Positions 1-7,513 of a DNA stretch of 17,999 nucleotides are shown piece after piece. Numbering within the stretch: the first letter of the stretch is position 1; every line of letters begins with the position of its first letter. The stretch is from Prevotellaceae bacterium UBA3627. GTDB lineage: Bacteria; Bacteroidota; Bacteroidia; Bacteroidales; Bacteroidaceae. The notes under the pieces are model-generated. The model ran no database searches. It saw only the letters and a program-made list of their open reading frames with translations, and was not told the origin of the DNA. Where the stretch lies: NCBI GenBank assembly GCA_002373375.1, contig DFLE01000051.1, positions 94,845 through 112,843 on the forward strand, given 5' to 3'. A program made the translations under genes and the position numbers.

Positions 1-67
1 TCATGAGCGTACTTTTACCTACATTAGGATTGCCTACTATGTTTACGAATCCTGCTTTATGCTTCAT
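1..67 (-). CDS. era: GTPase Era, N-terminal fragment
   Basis: Only the first 22 codons lie in the window; the gene runs off the left edge. They read MKHKAGFVNIVGNPNVGKST followed by LM, which contains the P-loop (G1, Walker A) GNPNVGKST of Era-type GTPases. Era binds the 3' end of 16S rRNA and helps mature the 30S subunit. Position supports the call: it is the last visible gene of the yceD-rpmF-fabH run, a context where era is commonly found in Bacteroidetes. No separate promoter is visible in the 85 bases between fabH and era, so it is probably read from the operon promoter. Der also carries a similar P-loop, but the short N-terminus and the operon position favour Era. Confidence 0.85.
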   Translation of the reverse strand, partial: MKHKAGFVNIVGNPNVGKSTLM

Positions 68-82
68 GTCAATTCATAATTT

Positions 83-142
83 ATAATTCATAATGTGTTG
101 CTGGCAACGGTCTTGTGTGATTTGCTGGCAATTATGAATTAT
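83..142. repeat. Inverted repeat with doubled decamer between fabH and era
   Basis: ATAATTCATAAT at 83-94 is the exact reverse complement of 131-142. Between the arms, TTGCTGGCAA occurs twice (98-107 and 122-131), 24 bases apart. The structure lies just downstream of the fabH stop and just upstream of the era start. It could form a hairpin in the operon transcript, but it has no T-run, so it is not an obvious terminator. Confidence 0.6.
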
Positions 143-152
143 GCATTATTCA

Positions 153-1151
153 TTATCCATTGTATCCCCACTTGTAGAAACTTGCACCGTGTACGAAGCC
201 TGCTCCGAAAGCGGTCAAGATGATATTGTCGCCTTTCTTCAGACGCTTCTCATAATCCCACAGGGCCAAGGCAATGGATGCGGCACTCGTGTTACCGTAG
301 TGCTCGATGTTTACCAGAACCTTCTCGAGTGGAATCTCAAGACGCTTGGTTACAGCCTCGATGATGCGGAGGTTTGCCTCGTGAGGTATTACCCATTTCA
401 CGTCATCCTTGGTGAGGTTGTTGCGACGCATTACTTCCTCTACATCGTCAGCCATTGAAGTGACTGCATAGCGGAACACTGTGCGTCCCTCCTGGTAGAT
501 GTAGTGCATACGGTGATCAACGGTATAGTGGGATGCAGGGCATACTGAGCCGCCGGCCTTCATGTGAAGGAATGGCAGACCCTTGCCGTCGGTACGCAGG
601 AATGAGTCCTGGAAACCGATGCCTTCCTCTTCCGTTGCCTCCATCATTACTGCTGCCGCACCGTCACCGAAGAGGACACAGGTCTGACGATCCTGGTAGT
701 CTACCATTGATGACATCTTCTCTGCAGCTACGCAGATAATGCGCTTGTAACGTCCGCTCTGTATCATGGCTGCTGCCATGTCAAGGATGTAGAGGAAACC
801 GCAGCATGCGCATGAGACGTCAAAGCCATGGGCATTGTTGAGGCCCAGCTTGCCGATAACTATCGAAGCGTTAGAAGGGAAACGATAGTCTGGTGTGGTT
901 GACGCACATATAACGCACTCCACGGTCTGCGGATCAACCTGCGTTTTCTGCAACAATTGGCGACAAGCCTTGCGTGCCATATAGGCAGAGCCAAGACCTT
1001 CCTCATTGAGGATACGACGTTCCTTGATGCCTACGCGTGTTGTTATCCACTCGTCATCAGTGTCTACCATGCGTGAGAGCTCCTCGTTGGTCAGGATGTA
1101 CTCAGGTACGTAGCCACCGACACCAGTGATTACAGCGTTTATTTTATTCAT
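153..1151 (-). CDS. fabH: 3-oxoacyl-[acyl-carrier-protein] synthase III (KASIII)
   Basis: FabH condenses acetyl-CoA with malonyl-ACP and so starts each round of type II fatty-acid synthesis in the cytoplasm. The 332 residues match the usual length. The catalytic triad is readable: Cys116 in DVSCACCGF, His257 in IPHEANLRI and Asn287 in HYGNTSAAS. The N-terminus carries the typical VGGYVPEYILTNEEL and the DTDDEWITTRVGIKERR motif of the acyl-CoA pocket. The active-site segment is cysteine-rich (C114, C116, C117); alignment to the usual DVAAACAGF pattern places the nucleophile at 116. It lies 14 bases downstream of rpmF, so the two are co-transcribed. Bacteroidetes often carry a second FabH-like paralogue elsewhere; that cannot be judged here. 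Confidence 0.95.
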   Translation of the reverse strand: MNKINAVITGVGGYVPEYILTNEELSRMVDTDDEWITTRVGIKERRILNEEGLGSAYMARKACRQLLQKTQVDPQTVECVICASTTPDYRFPSNASIVIGKLGLNNAHGFDVSCACCGFLYILDMAAAMIQSGRYKRIICVAAEKMSSMVDYQDRQTCVLFGDGAAAVMMEATEEEGIGFQDSFLRTDGKGLPFLHMKAGGSVCPASHYTVDHRMHYIYQEGRTVFRYAVTSMADDVEEVMRRNNLTKDDVKWVIPHEANLRIIEAVTKRLEIPLEKVLVNIEHYGNTSAASIALALWDYEKRLKKGDNIILTAFGAGFVHGASFYKWGYNG

Positions 1152-1165
1152 TGTGTTTCCTGTAA

Positions 1166-1351
1166 TTACTCAGCGTCTTCCATTACAATAGCCTGCTTGC
1201 CACGGTACTGACCACAAGTAGGACATACTGTGTGATATACATAGTATGAACCACAGTTAGGACATACTGCAAGTGTAGGAGCTACTGCTTTGTCATGTGT
1301 ACGACGCTTGAGTGTACGTGTCTTTGATTGTCTTCTTTTTGGATGTGCCAT
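1166..1351 (-). CDS. rpmF: 50S ribosomal protein L32
   Basis: A 61-residue basic protein opening MAHPKRRQSKTRTLKRRTHD, the hallmark start of bL32, which sits near the peptide exit region of the 50S subunit. It has the zinc-ribbon cysteines C30-x2-C33 and C43-x2-C46, so this is the zinc-binding (C+) form. The tail is short and acidic (MEDAE). It lies 43 bases downstream of the DUF177 gene and 14 bases upstream of fabH, the standard arrangement in many bacteria, which links ribosome assembly and lipid synthesis in one transcript. Confidence 0.97.
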   Translation of the reverse strand: MAHPKRRQSKTRTLKRRTHDKAVAPTLAVCPNCGSYYVYHTVCPTCGQYRGKQAIVMEDAE

Positions 1352-1394
1352 TTTTTCTTTTAAGTTTTTGCGTTAAGAAGCCATGTGCTCTTAA

Positions 1395-1934
1395 CTACTG
1401 AATACTTTTTGTTTGTTTTAATTTCATTAATCCAGCCCAGCGTGGGTCAATATCACTGTCTGCAGTCTCATCACCGCTTCGGGCGGCTGACAGCTCCTTC
1501 AGGATGTCTGTCATCGCAGCATTGCATTTTCCAGGTGCATGAACGTGCTTAATGGGTACTGCCAGTGCTATCGTCTCATAGACAATCCATGTGACGTCAA
1601 GGGTTGTTTCGCCCTCTGCAATCATTATGGTATTGTCGTCTGCCTCTTCCTCTTTGCCTGTCTTTATGTAGAATATGCTCTCGCCGCTGACGGGTTGCTG
1701 CATGTCCTCAAGACAAAGATCACACGGCACGATGACGTTGCCTTCAATGCACAACTTCAACGTAAACACATCTCCTACTGCCTTGCGTATAGACATGGAG
1801 GTGTTCACGCAGCCGCTGTGTATTTCGGCATCGCTGAGACTTTGGAAGAAGTCATCACCAACAGTACAGGTGAACGTCTGTTCATCTTTAGTAACTGTCT
1901 GCAAGTCGATTTTCAAGGTCTCAAAACTGGTCAT
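1395..1934 (-). CDS. yceD: DUF177 / YceD family protein (23S rRNA accumulation)
   Basis: A member of the DUF177 (YceD) family, which is tied to 23S rRNA processing or accumulation and is usually encoded next to rpmF, as here. The family's cysteine pair appears as VIVPCDLCLEDM (C71 and C74 from the chosen start). The acidic middle and the stretch near WIVYETIALAVPIKHVH fit the family C-terminal half. Start choice: the frame stays open to an ATG at 1964, but a well-formed promoter (-7 box at 1942-1949) lies inside that extension, so transcription should begin after it. The ATG at 1932-1934, giving MTSFETLKIDL and 179 residues, is therefore preferred; the leader would be only a few bases long. 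It is the first gene of the operon that continues into rpmF, fabH and era. Confidence 0.85.
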   Translation of the reverse strand: MTSFETLKIDLQTVTKDEQTFTCTVGDDFFQSLSDAEIHSGCVNTSMSIRKAVGDVFTLKLCIEGNVIVPCDLCLEDMQQPVSGESIFYIKTGKEEEADDNTIMIAEGETTLDVTWIVYETIALAVPIKHVHAPGKCNAAMTDILKELSAARSGDETADSDIDPRWAGLMKLKQTKSIQ

Positions 1935-1941
1935 TTGCGTG

Positions 1942-1973
1942 CAAAGGTAATAATATTTCCTCAACCTTCAAAA
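1942..1973 (-). promoter_or_regulatory. Promoter of the yceD-rpmF-fabH-era operon
   Basis: On the minus strand TTTTG (1969-1973) and TACCTTTG (1942-1949) are 19 bases apart, matching the Bacteroidetes -33/-7 consensus (TTTG, 19-21, TAnnTTTG). It ends only 7 bases before the ATG at 1934, so it decides the start of the DUF177 gene. Confidence 0.75.
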
Positions 1974-2102
1974 TTTTTTAGTTTTTTTTTATTTATGTCA
2001 AGAAAATGTATGATATGTGTAAAGGCTTGTGTATCTGAGGAAAAACAGTGTGGGGTTGAATTAAGATATGTTTTTAGTTAAAAAATGATAAACAAATTAT
2101 AT

Positions 2103-2137
2103 TTTTGCTAATATATAAAAATAAATATGTACCTTTG
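2103..2137 (+). promoter_or_regulatory. Promoter of the large repeat-protein gene
   Basis: TTTTG at 2103-2107 and TACCTTTG at 2130-2137, spaced 22 bases (slightly long). The start codon at 2190 would have a leader of about 45-50 AT-rich bases without a Shine-Dalgarno site, usual for this phylum. It is divergent from the yceD promoter. Confidence 0.65.
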
Positions 2138-2189
2138 TAGCAAATATCATGTAACACGGAATTATAGAAATTAAGAATTACAATATAAA

Positions 2190-5100
2190 ATGAGGAGATT
2201 GGAAAAAATTTGGACTTTCGTCGCTTTGTTGGTGACGATGGTGTTTGGTGTTATTGATACCGTTAGTGCAGAGACGAGAATCAAGACCGTTACGTTGGTG
2301 GACGAGAATTTCTCTATGGGTAGCATTTCTATAAACAAGTATGAGAACTATAAAAGTAACAATCCCGGTTGGACGATGGGTGGTTCTAGTACGTGGAATG
2401 CTGGAGCACTTGCGTTTGTAGCGCCAGGTGCAATGAATGTGGAGCAGTATGGTTATTTCAATTTCGGCTATGGGTATGAGAATATAGTGGATAACTGGAC
2501 TCTGGAGTTTGATTACGATTATTCAAACGTTCCATTCAGTTTCTCTGAAATCGCCGTGGTAGGAGAGAATACAGACATTACCGGCTCCTGGCTGGGCAAT
2601 GATGCATACTTGTCTTTCTTGGCGGTATATACGAACCAATCCAATGGCACCGAGGTTACAGATCAGTATGGTGTGGATGAACTTCGTCGTATGAAGATGA
2701 AGGTTGCCGGCACGGAGGCGGACAAGACTCAGCTTTTTCGTGACTATGTACACGTGACAATGGAGTGTACTCATGCCAATACAAGTGAGGCTGAGCTTGT
2801 CATTACTTTAGAATGTTCGGTTTTTGATACCTACGTCATCAGGCAGAAAGTGGACGGAGCGGCTATTGGAATGCCTCGTGGTTTTTATTGTTATGCAACA
2901 AAACCTTCGAATGTTCAGGGCGCTCCGATGCAGGTTCTGTTTGATAACATAAAACTGACAACGCAGAAAGAAGTGGAGGTGGTGAAGTGTGCATTGCCGG
3001 AGATTTCTGTGACGGGCTTTGATGGTACTTCGCGTAAAATGAGTGTATCCTGTGCCACAGCGGGGGCCGAGATATATTATTCGGAGACCCAACTCGGTAT
3101 AGGCGATGAGGGTTGGATGGCATATACTGGTGAGGTGACTACTTCTGCGACGACATTTTATGCGTATGCGATAGACCCAGTGAATGAAGATACTACCGAA
3201 GTGGTTAGCTGCGCTACGGGTGCCGGTACAAGAGTAAGATTGATGCCTCAGATTGTCAAGTTAAGATATGAGGCAGGAAAAGGCTATGCTTTTACGATAG
3301 ATCCCAACCTAAATGACCCCGCTACCGTGACACCTCCATCAGATTACACAATAATGTGCACAATTGATGGGAATGAGCAGGATTATAACGATGGTGACAT
3401 ATTGTATGTTGCCGAGGGAGGCTTGGTATATGTGACAATGACGGCCTCAGGATACAGACCAGGTACCAAGGGGTGGCAGACGGTCGCATACCCAGACAAG
3501 AATGTGATATGGTCTGAGGATTTGATTGGCAAGATAGAGGCGGCAGGCGTAGGAATGCAGAAACTGCCGCTAACCCTCAGCAGTAACAAGTCTTTTGAGC
3601 AAAGCTACAAGAACTTCTATAGTATAGATAAGGTGGGAGACACCGATATCAGTATAGACAGCAGGTTAACCCTGACCACAGACAGCGTGTTCTATATGCA
3701 AAGAGCGGACGCTGAGAACGGCGGTCTTTTGAGTGAGAAGCAAGCTGTGCCTGAGATGAACTCAAGTGACGGCGAACTGACAGAAGAAGAGATAGCAGCG
3801 GAAGAGGCTGCTAATCTCTCACGCTATGAGGGTATGGGAATACAAGGTCTGTCAGGAGGAGAGTATGTGTTTATCCGTACAAACGGCAATGAGCCAGAGC
3901 TGATGGGCGGCAATGCCGAGCTCGTTTCAGGAGCGTCAACGAGAAATGAGTACATATACCAGATGTATAGTGAGGGCGGAAACTTATATGTGACGTTGCC
4001 TTATGGTACGTATGTGACATCTGTCGCTGTCCGCTCTGATAAGGAGCTCATCACTACAAACGAGTATGGCTATGCGGCCTACATAACAGACAACGCCCTC
4101 GATTTCTCGGATATGCCGTCAGAGTTTAAGGCAGAAATCGTTACGGCAGAGGAGACAAGCAATAACTTTACATATACTAAGGTGCCTGATGCGCCGGCGG
4201 GAGATGCTGTTATAATAACAGGTACGCCTAATAAGACGTACCTGGTGCCGATGTTGTCTTCTGCTGAAGGTCAGGGTAACATGCTTACATACAGCGAGAC
4301 TGCGGTTGACATCAGCAATGTAGAGAAACCAGTCTATGTCGTTGACCTCACAACGGGCAAGATGCAGAAGGTTGCAGACAAGACACAGCCGATAGCGGCG
4401 CGTACACCTTATATAATATCTGCACTTGACGAGACTGTTTATCGTCATTACACTATGTCTTCGAGTGGCAGGCTGTCTATATACAGCGACAAGGCGCTTG
4501 ACTTCAGCGGCGTTGAGGGACTGAAGGCTTACGCTCTGCGTTCAGAGACCCCCGATAGCGTAAGACTCGTGGAAATAACACAGTTGCCAGCTCACATGGG
4601 CGCGATATTGGAAGGCGCGGCATACGTGGAATATGACGTGCCGGAGGTGCCGACGGCAAGTATATCTTATGACAATCTGTTCGTTGGTTCAGAGGAAACA
4701 CCATTCCTTACAACGAGTACGGTAAAGGCTGTGTATGCTCTTAACAAGACAACAGGTAAGGTGGAGACGATAGATAAGTCTGAAGTACCGTCGATACCTG
4801 CGGGAGAGGCATATTATGTGTCAAAATACACTGGCTTTGAAATCGTTACCACTAATGGCTCAGGAGCTGCGACACATGTGAGTACCCATGCGCTTGATAT
4901 GAAAGATGTGGTATTGCGGGCTTATGTGGCGATTGAGGAGGTAAATGAGGACAGTGTCAGGCTGCAGCCTGTAGAGGCCGTGCCGGCAGGAACCGCTTTC
5001 CTGCTGATGGGTGGACAGCCTAACCATACATATAAGGTGCCTTACAGAGAAGGTGAAGTGACAATAGGTACCAACCTCTTCAGAGCAGGACCGTTTGATG

Positions 5101-6992
5101 TCAGCACTACTAATTATTATGTATATGGACTGTTAGAGAATGGAAGCCAGCTGAAGCATGTTGATCCTACATCTTATATACCGGAAGGAACAGCATACGT
5201 ACTCTCGGCGTATGAAATACCTACGGTTGTTACGTGTGCGGAAATAACGGTACCTTCAGGAGGTGCGACAACATTTACCACTGATTATGCCCTTGACTTC
5301 TCTGGCATAGAAGGCATCGAGGCACTGATATGTGACACGGTGGATCTTGTTGAGGGTCCGCATTATGTGCCGGTTACAGCGGTACCTGCCAATACGGCAT
5401 TCTTCGTGAGAGGTGTGGCTGGTACATATACGGTGCCAGTAGGTGACTGTGAGACATTGTCGTATAACAATGTGATAAGAAGAAATGATACAGGATATTA
5501 TGTGGAGACGGGAAGCACTTTCGTATATACTGTCGTAAACGGTGAGATAACAAGGGTTTCTGATGGTACGACTATCGCGAAGGGACAAGCCTACATTGTA
5601 TCACCGTGGCGTGGCTATGAGACTGTGAAAATATCAGCATCGGGATATGCTACCTATGTGACCAAGCAACCGTTGGATTTCACTTCTCTTAGCGGTGAGG
5701 TTATCGTGAGAATAGTTGACCGTGAGGAGTATAATAACATACACACAGTGGAAGTGTTAAATGTGCCTGAAAAAACTCCTATAATGCTGGCAGGAACGCC
5801 TGGCGCAACGTATAATATACCTGTAGGAAAAAGCACCCAGTTGTTCTATAATAATCTTTTGGGCGGCTCAAGTGATGAACCGTTTGATGTCTCTACAACA
5901 GATAAAGTGGTGTATGTAGTTAGCGGAGGTAGGTTCGTACAGGCTGCGAGAACGTTGGTTATTCCCGCAGGAAAGGCTTACCTGAAGTCTAAGTACAAAG
6001 GATTCGAGGAGGTTAAGACAACTGCGAGTGGCCATGTGTCTTATGTGTGTGAGCATGCGCTTGACTTGACCGATGTGCTGAATGACACAGTTGCCAAATT
6101 CAGTGCATATATAGCAGATTATGAGACTCCGAGAGGAATACACCTTGTGGAAGTCGTAAAGGTTCCAGCAGGAGGAGCGTTCTTTATAAAAGGTAAACCT
6201 AACACGACTTACAGGCTGCCTTATGCCAATGAGTCGGTGGAATATGAAAGCGGTTCTATAACGTGTGGCTCAAGGACAGAGGGATTCGATGTTTCAACTG
6301 TAGGTGACTCAACGGTTTACGCGCTTCAAAATGGTGTGTTCACAAAGGTTAGTAAGAGTGTTGTGATCCCGGCAGGAAAGGCTTATGTGAAATCCAAGTA
6401 TTTAGGCTTTGAGGAAATAACAATAGGCAAATCTCAGCGTGCGTCGTATGTGTGCGAGCATGCGCTTAGTGTTGAGGACTATGGTGGCGAGGTACAGATA
6501 CTTGTATGTGACTATGTTTCAGAATCAGGTTTCCATCTGAGGAGCGTAAAAGAAGTTCCGGCTGGCACAGCGTTCTTTGTCAAGACACTTGAGAATGTAG
6601 ATAGTACTTGCACTTACCGGGTTCCGTTCTCAGATTGTGAGGTTCTCGAGTGTGATAATTTAGTGCGCGGCTCGCTGACCGATGAGTTTGATTGTTCAGA
6701 AGCAGACGGCTACGTGTATGTCCTCAACGGCGGTGTATTTGTAAGAGCGGCAAGCACGCTCAAGATACCTGCTCGCAAGGGATATATAGTCACAGATCTC
6801 GAGTTGTCTGCTGCTGAAGCTAAGAGAGCCGTTTCCTTTGATGAAGAGGAAGCCACGGCAATAGACGAGGTCAAGTCTGGACAAACCGCTGTGCGGCCGT
6901 CTCGCAGGGTTAACCTTGCTGGTCAGGAAGTGGACGACAGTTATAAGGGTATCGTGATAGACGAAAATGGCAAGAAATACCTCCAGAGATGA
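2190..6992 (+). CDS. Large secreted repeat protein with seven ~130-residue repeats and a sorting-like tail
   Basis: A 1600-residue protein of unknown specific function. In order: a signal peptide (residues 1-27, likely cut after VSA); a beta-rich domain (about 34-265) resembling jelly-roll or lectin-like folds; two domains (about 267-350 and 352-440) resembling chitobiase C-terminal or Fn3-associated modules (AEIYYSETQLG ... TTFYAYAID); a spacer (about 450-619); seven tandem repeats starting near 620, 756, 887, 1015, 1147, 1276 and 1411; and a C-terminal tail (about 1556-1600) with RRVNLAGQEV and KGIVIDENGKK. Each repeat contains ALDF/ALDL, VPAGTAF, TYxVP and IPAGKAY signatures. The tail resembles Prevotella and T9SS-like sorting tails, so the protein is probably exported to the surface or outside; this is inference. 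It has its own promoter and is read away from the yceD operon. No catalytic motif was found. A role in adhesion or glycan binding is possible but not shown. Confidence 0.85.
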   Translation: MRRLEKIWTFVALLVTMVFGVIDTVSAETRIKTVTLVDENFSMGSISINKYENYKSNNPGWTMGGSSTWNAGALAFVAPGAMNVEQYGYFNFGYGYENIVDNWTLEFDYDYSNVPFSFSEIAVVGENTDITGSWLGNDAYLSFLAVYTNQSNGTEVTDQYGVDELRRMKMKVAGTEADKTQLFRDYVHVTMECTHANTSEAELVITLECSVFDTYVIRQKVDGAAIGMPRGFYCYATKPSNVQGAPMQVLFDNIKLTTQKEVEVVKCALPEISVTGFDGTSRKMSVSCATAGAEIYYSETQLGIGDEGWMAYTGEVTTSATTFYAYAIDPVNEDTTEVVSCATGAGTRVRLMPQIVKLRYEAGKGYAFTIDPNLNDPATVTPPSDYTIMCTIDGNEQDYNDGDILYVAEGGLVYVTMTASGYRPGTKGWQTVAYPDKNVIWSEDLIGKIEAAGVGMQKLPLTLSSNKSFEQSYKNFYSIDKVGDTDISIDSRLTLTTDSVFYMQRADAENGGLLSEKQAVPEMNSSDGELTEEEIAAEEAANLSRYEGMGIQGLSGGEYVFIRTNGNEPELMGGNAELVSGASTRNEYIYQMYSEGGNLYVTLPYGTYVTSVAVRSDKELITTNEYGYAAYITDNALDFSDMPSEFKAEIVTAEETSNNFTYTKVPDAPAGDAVIITGTPNKTYLVPMLSSAEGQGNMLTYSETAVDISNVEKPVYVVDLTTGKMQKVADKTQPIAARTPYIISALDETVYRHYTMSSSGRLSIYSDKALDFSGVEGLKAYALRSETPDSVRLVEITQLPAHMGAILEGAAYVEYDVPEVPTASISYDNLFVGSEETPFLTTSTVKAVYALNKTTGKVETIDKSEVPSIPAGEAYYVSKYTGFEIVTTNGSGAATHVSTHALDMKDVVLRAYVAIEEVNEDSVRLQPVEAVPAGTAFLLMGGQPNHTYKVPYREGEVTIGTNLFRAGPFDVSTTNYYVYGLLENGSQLKHVDPTSYIPEGTAYVLSAYEIPTVVTCAEITVPSGGATTFTTDYALDFSGIEGIEALICDTVDLVEGPHYVPVTAVPANTAFFVRGVAGTYTVPVGDCETLSYNNVIRRNDTGYYVETGSTFVYTVVNGEITRVSDGTTIAKGQAYIVSPWRGYETVKISASGYATYVTKQPLDFTSLSGEVIVRIVDREEYNNIHTVEVLNVPEKTPIMLAGTPGATYNIPVGKSTQLFYNNLLGGSSDEPFDVSTTDKVVYVVSGGRFVQAARTLVIPAGKAYLKSKYKGFEEVKTTASGHVSYVCEHALDLTDVLNDTVAKFSAYIADYETPRGIHLVEVVKVPAGGAFFIKGKPNTTYRLPYANESVEYESGSITCGSRTEGFDVSTVGDSTVYALQNGVFTKVSKSVVIPAGKAYVKSKYLGFEEITIGKSQRASYVCEHALSVEDYGGEVQILVCDYVSESGFHLRSVKEVPAGTAFFVKTLENVDSTCTYRVPFSDCEVLECDNLVRGSLTDEFDCSEADGYVYVLNGGVFVRAASTLKIPARKGYIVTDLELSAAEAKRAVSFDEEEATAIDEVKSGQTAVRPSRRVNLAGQEVDDSYKGIVIDENGKKYLQR
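4047..6794 (+). repeat. Seven in-frame repeat units (~390-405 bp each) of the surface protein
   Basis: Unit starts, from the recurring residues before ALDF, fall at about 4047, 4455, 4848, 5232, 5628, 6015 and 6420. Protein similarity is clear across all units; DNA similarity is patchy except in the last ones, where identical words such as GCAGGAAAGGCTTA recur exactly 405 bases apart (5967 and 6372). Confidence 0.75.
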
Positions 6993-7064
6993 GAAATATT
7001 TCGTCTAAAAGTTAATTAATGTAAAAAATATCGGAAAATCTTTTTATATAACATAAAATATATG

Positions 7065-7072
7065 TAACTTTG
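7065..7072 (+). promoter_or_regulatory. -7 promoter box before the small acidic protein gene
   Basis: TAACTTTG at 7065-7072, with no convincing TTTG at the expected -33 distance (that stretch is T-rich). It would give a leader of about 30 bases before the ATG at 7108. No terminator is seen between 6992 and here, so read-through from the large gene is also possible. Confidence 0.5.
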
Positions 7073-7107
7073 TGTTGATATTTGAGGATTAAAAATACTA
7101 GGTCAAG

Positions 7108-7299
7108 ATGAATAAAAGAATATATATAGCTCCGGAGTTTGAATATGTTGATATGTATTTGGAAAGTCTTATTATGGCTGCATCATCTATAGGTTCGGGT
7201 GATAATACTCCAGGAGGCGGTCAGGTTGATAATCCAGGAAATGTAGAGTCAAAGTCTTGGGGTGGAGAATGGTTTGACAGTGATGATTATGTTGAATAA
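7108..7299 (+). CDS. Small acidic protein of unknown function (63 aa)
   Basis: It starts MNKRIYIAPEFEYVDMYLES, followed by a short apolar stretch LIMAASSIGSG, a Gly/Pro/Asn-rich middle and an acidic aromatic end (KSWGGEWFDSDDYVE). There is no ordinary signal peptide. The layout (basic start, Y-x-x-PE, a Leu/Met segment ending in AAS-like residues, acidic Trp-containing end) resembles small proteins often seen in Prevotella and Bacteroides genomes, whose role is unknown to me. It has a -7 box upstream and a strong hairpin terminator 40 bases downstream, which argues for a real transcribed gene and not a chance frame. It sits directly after the large repeat protein on the same strand. The apolar AAS segment could be a processing site, but that is speculation. 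Confidence 0.65.
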   Translation: MNKRIYIAPEFEYVDMYLESLIMAASSIGSGDNTPGGGQVDNPGNVESKSWGGEWFDSDDYVE

Positions 7300-7339
7300 T
7301 ATATGAGTCGTTCAATATAAATATATATATATGTTATAT

Positions 7340-7386
7340 AAATAAAAGCAGCGATGTAAGTTTTTCTTACATCGCTGCTTTTATTT
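7340..7386. terminator. Bidirectional hairpin terminator with perfect 21-bp arms
   Basis: The left arm 7340-7360 and right arm 7366-7386 are exact reverse complements, with a 5-base T loop. Both ends are A/T-rich, so U-rich tails occur in either direction. It lies between two genes that converge: the small acidic protein gene (ends 7299, plus) and cvfB (ends 7487, minus). Confidence 0.85.
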
Positions 7387-7401
7387 TACTCTCTTCCAAT
7401 C

Positions 7402-7513
7402 TCTTTGCCGTTGCCTATATCAACTCTTTGCCGTTGTCTATGTCACCCCCATGCCGTTGTCTATACATCTATGGCAATGTTGTTGCCTATATCAGCTCAA
7501 TGCCGTTGTCGGT
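7402..7513. repeat. 23-bp tandem repeat covering the 3' end of cvfB
   Basis: The word GCCGTTG, or in the fourth copy GTTGTTG, begins at 7407, 7430, 7453, 7479 and 7502, that is spacings of 23, 23, 26 and 23. Each is followed by a variant of YCTATATCA. The last copy encodes the final cvfB residues DNGIELI; the other four lie past the stop codon. Confidence 0.8.

Noticed and set aside
1935..1964. Longer start for the DUF177 gene at 1964
   Set aside because: The extension contains the operon promoter box; the ATG at 1934 is directly downstream of it.
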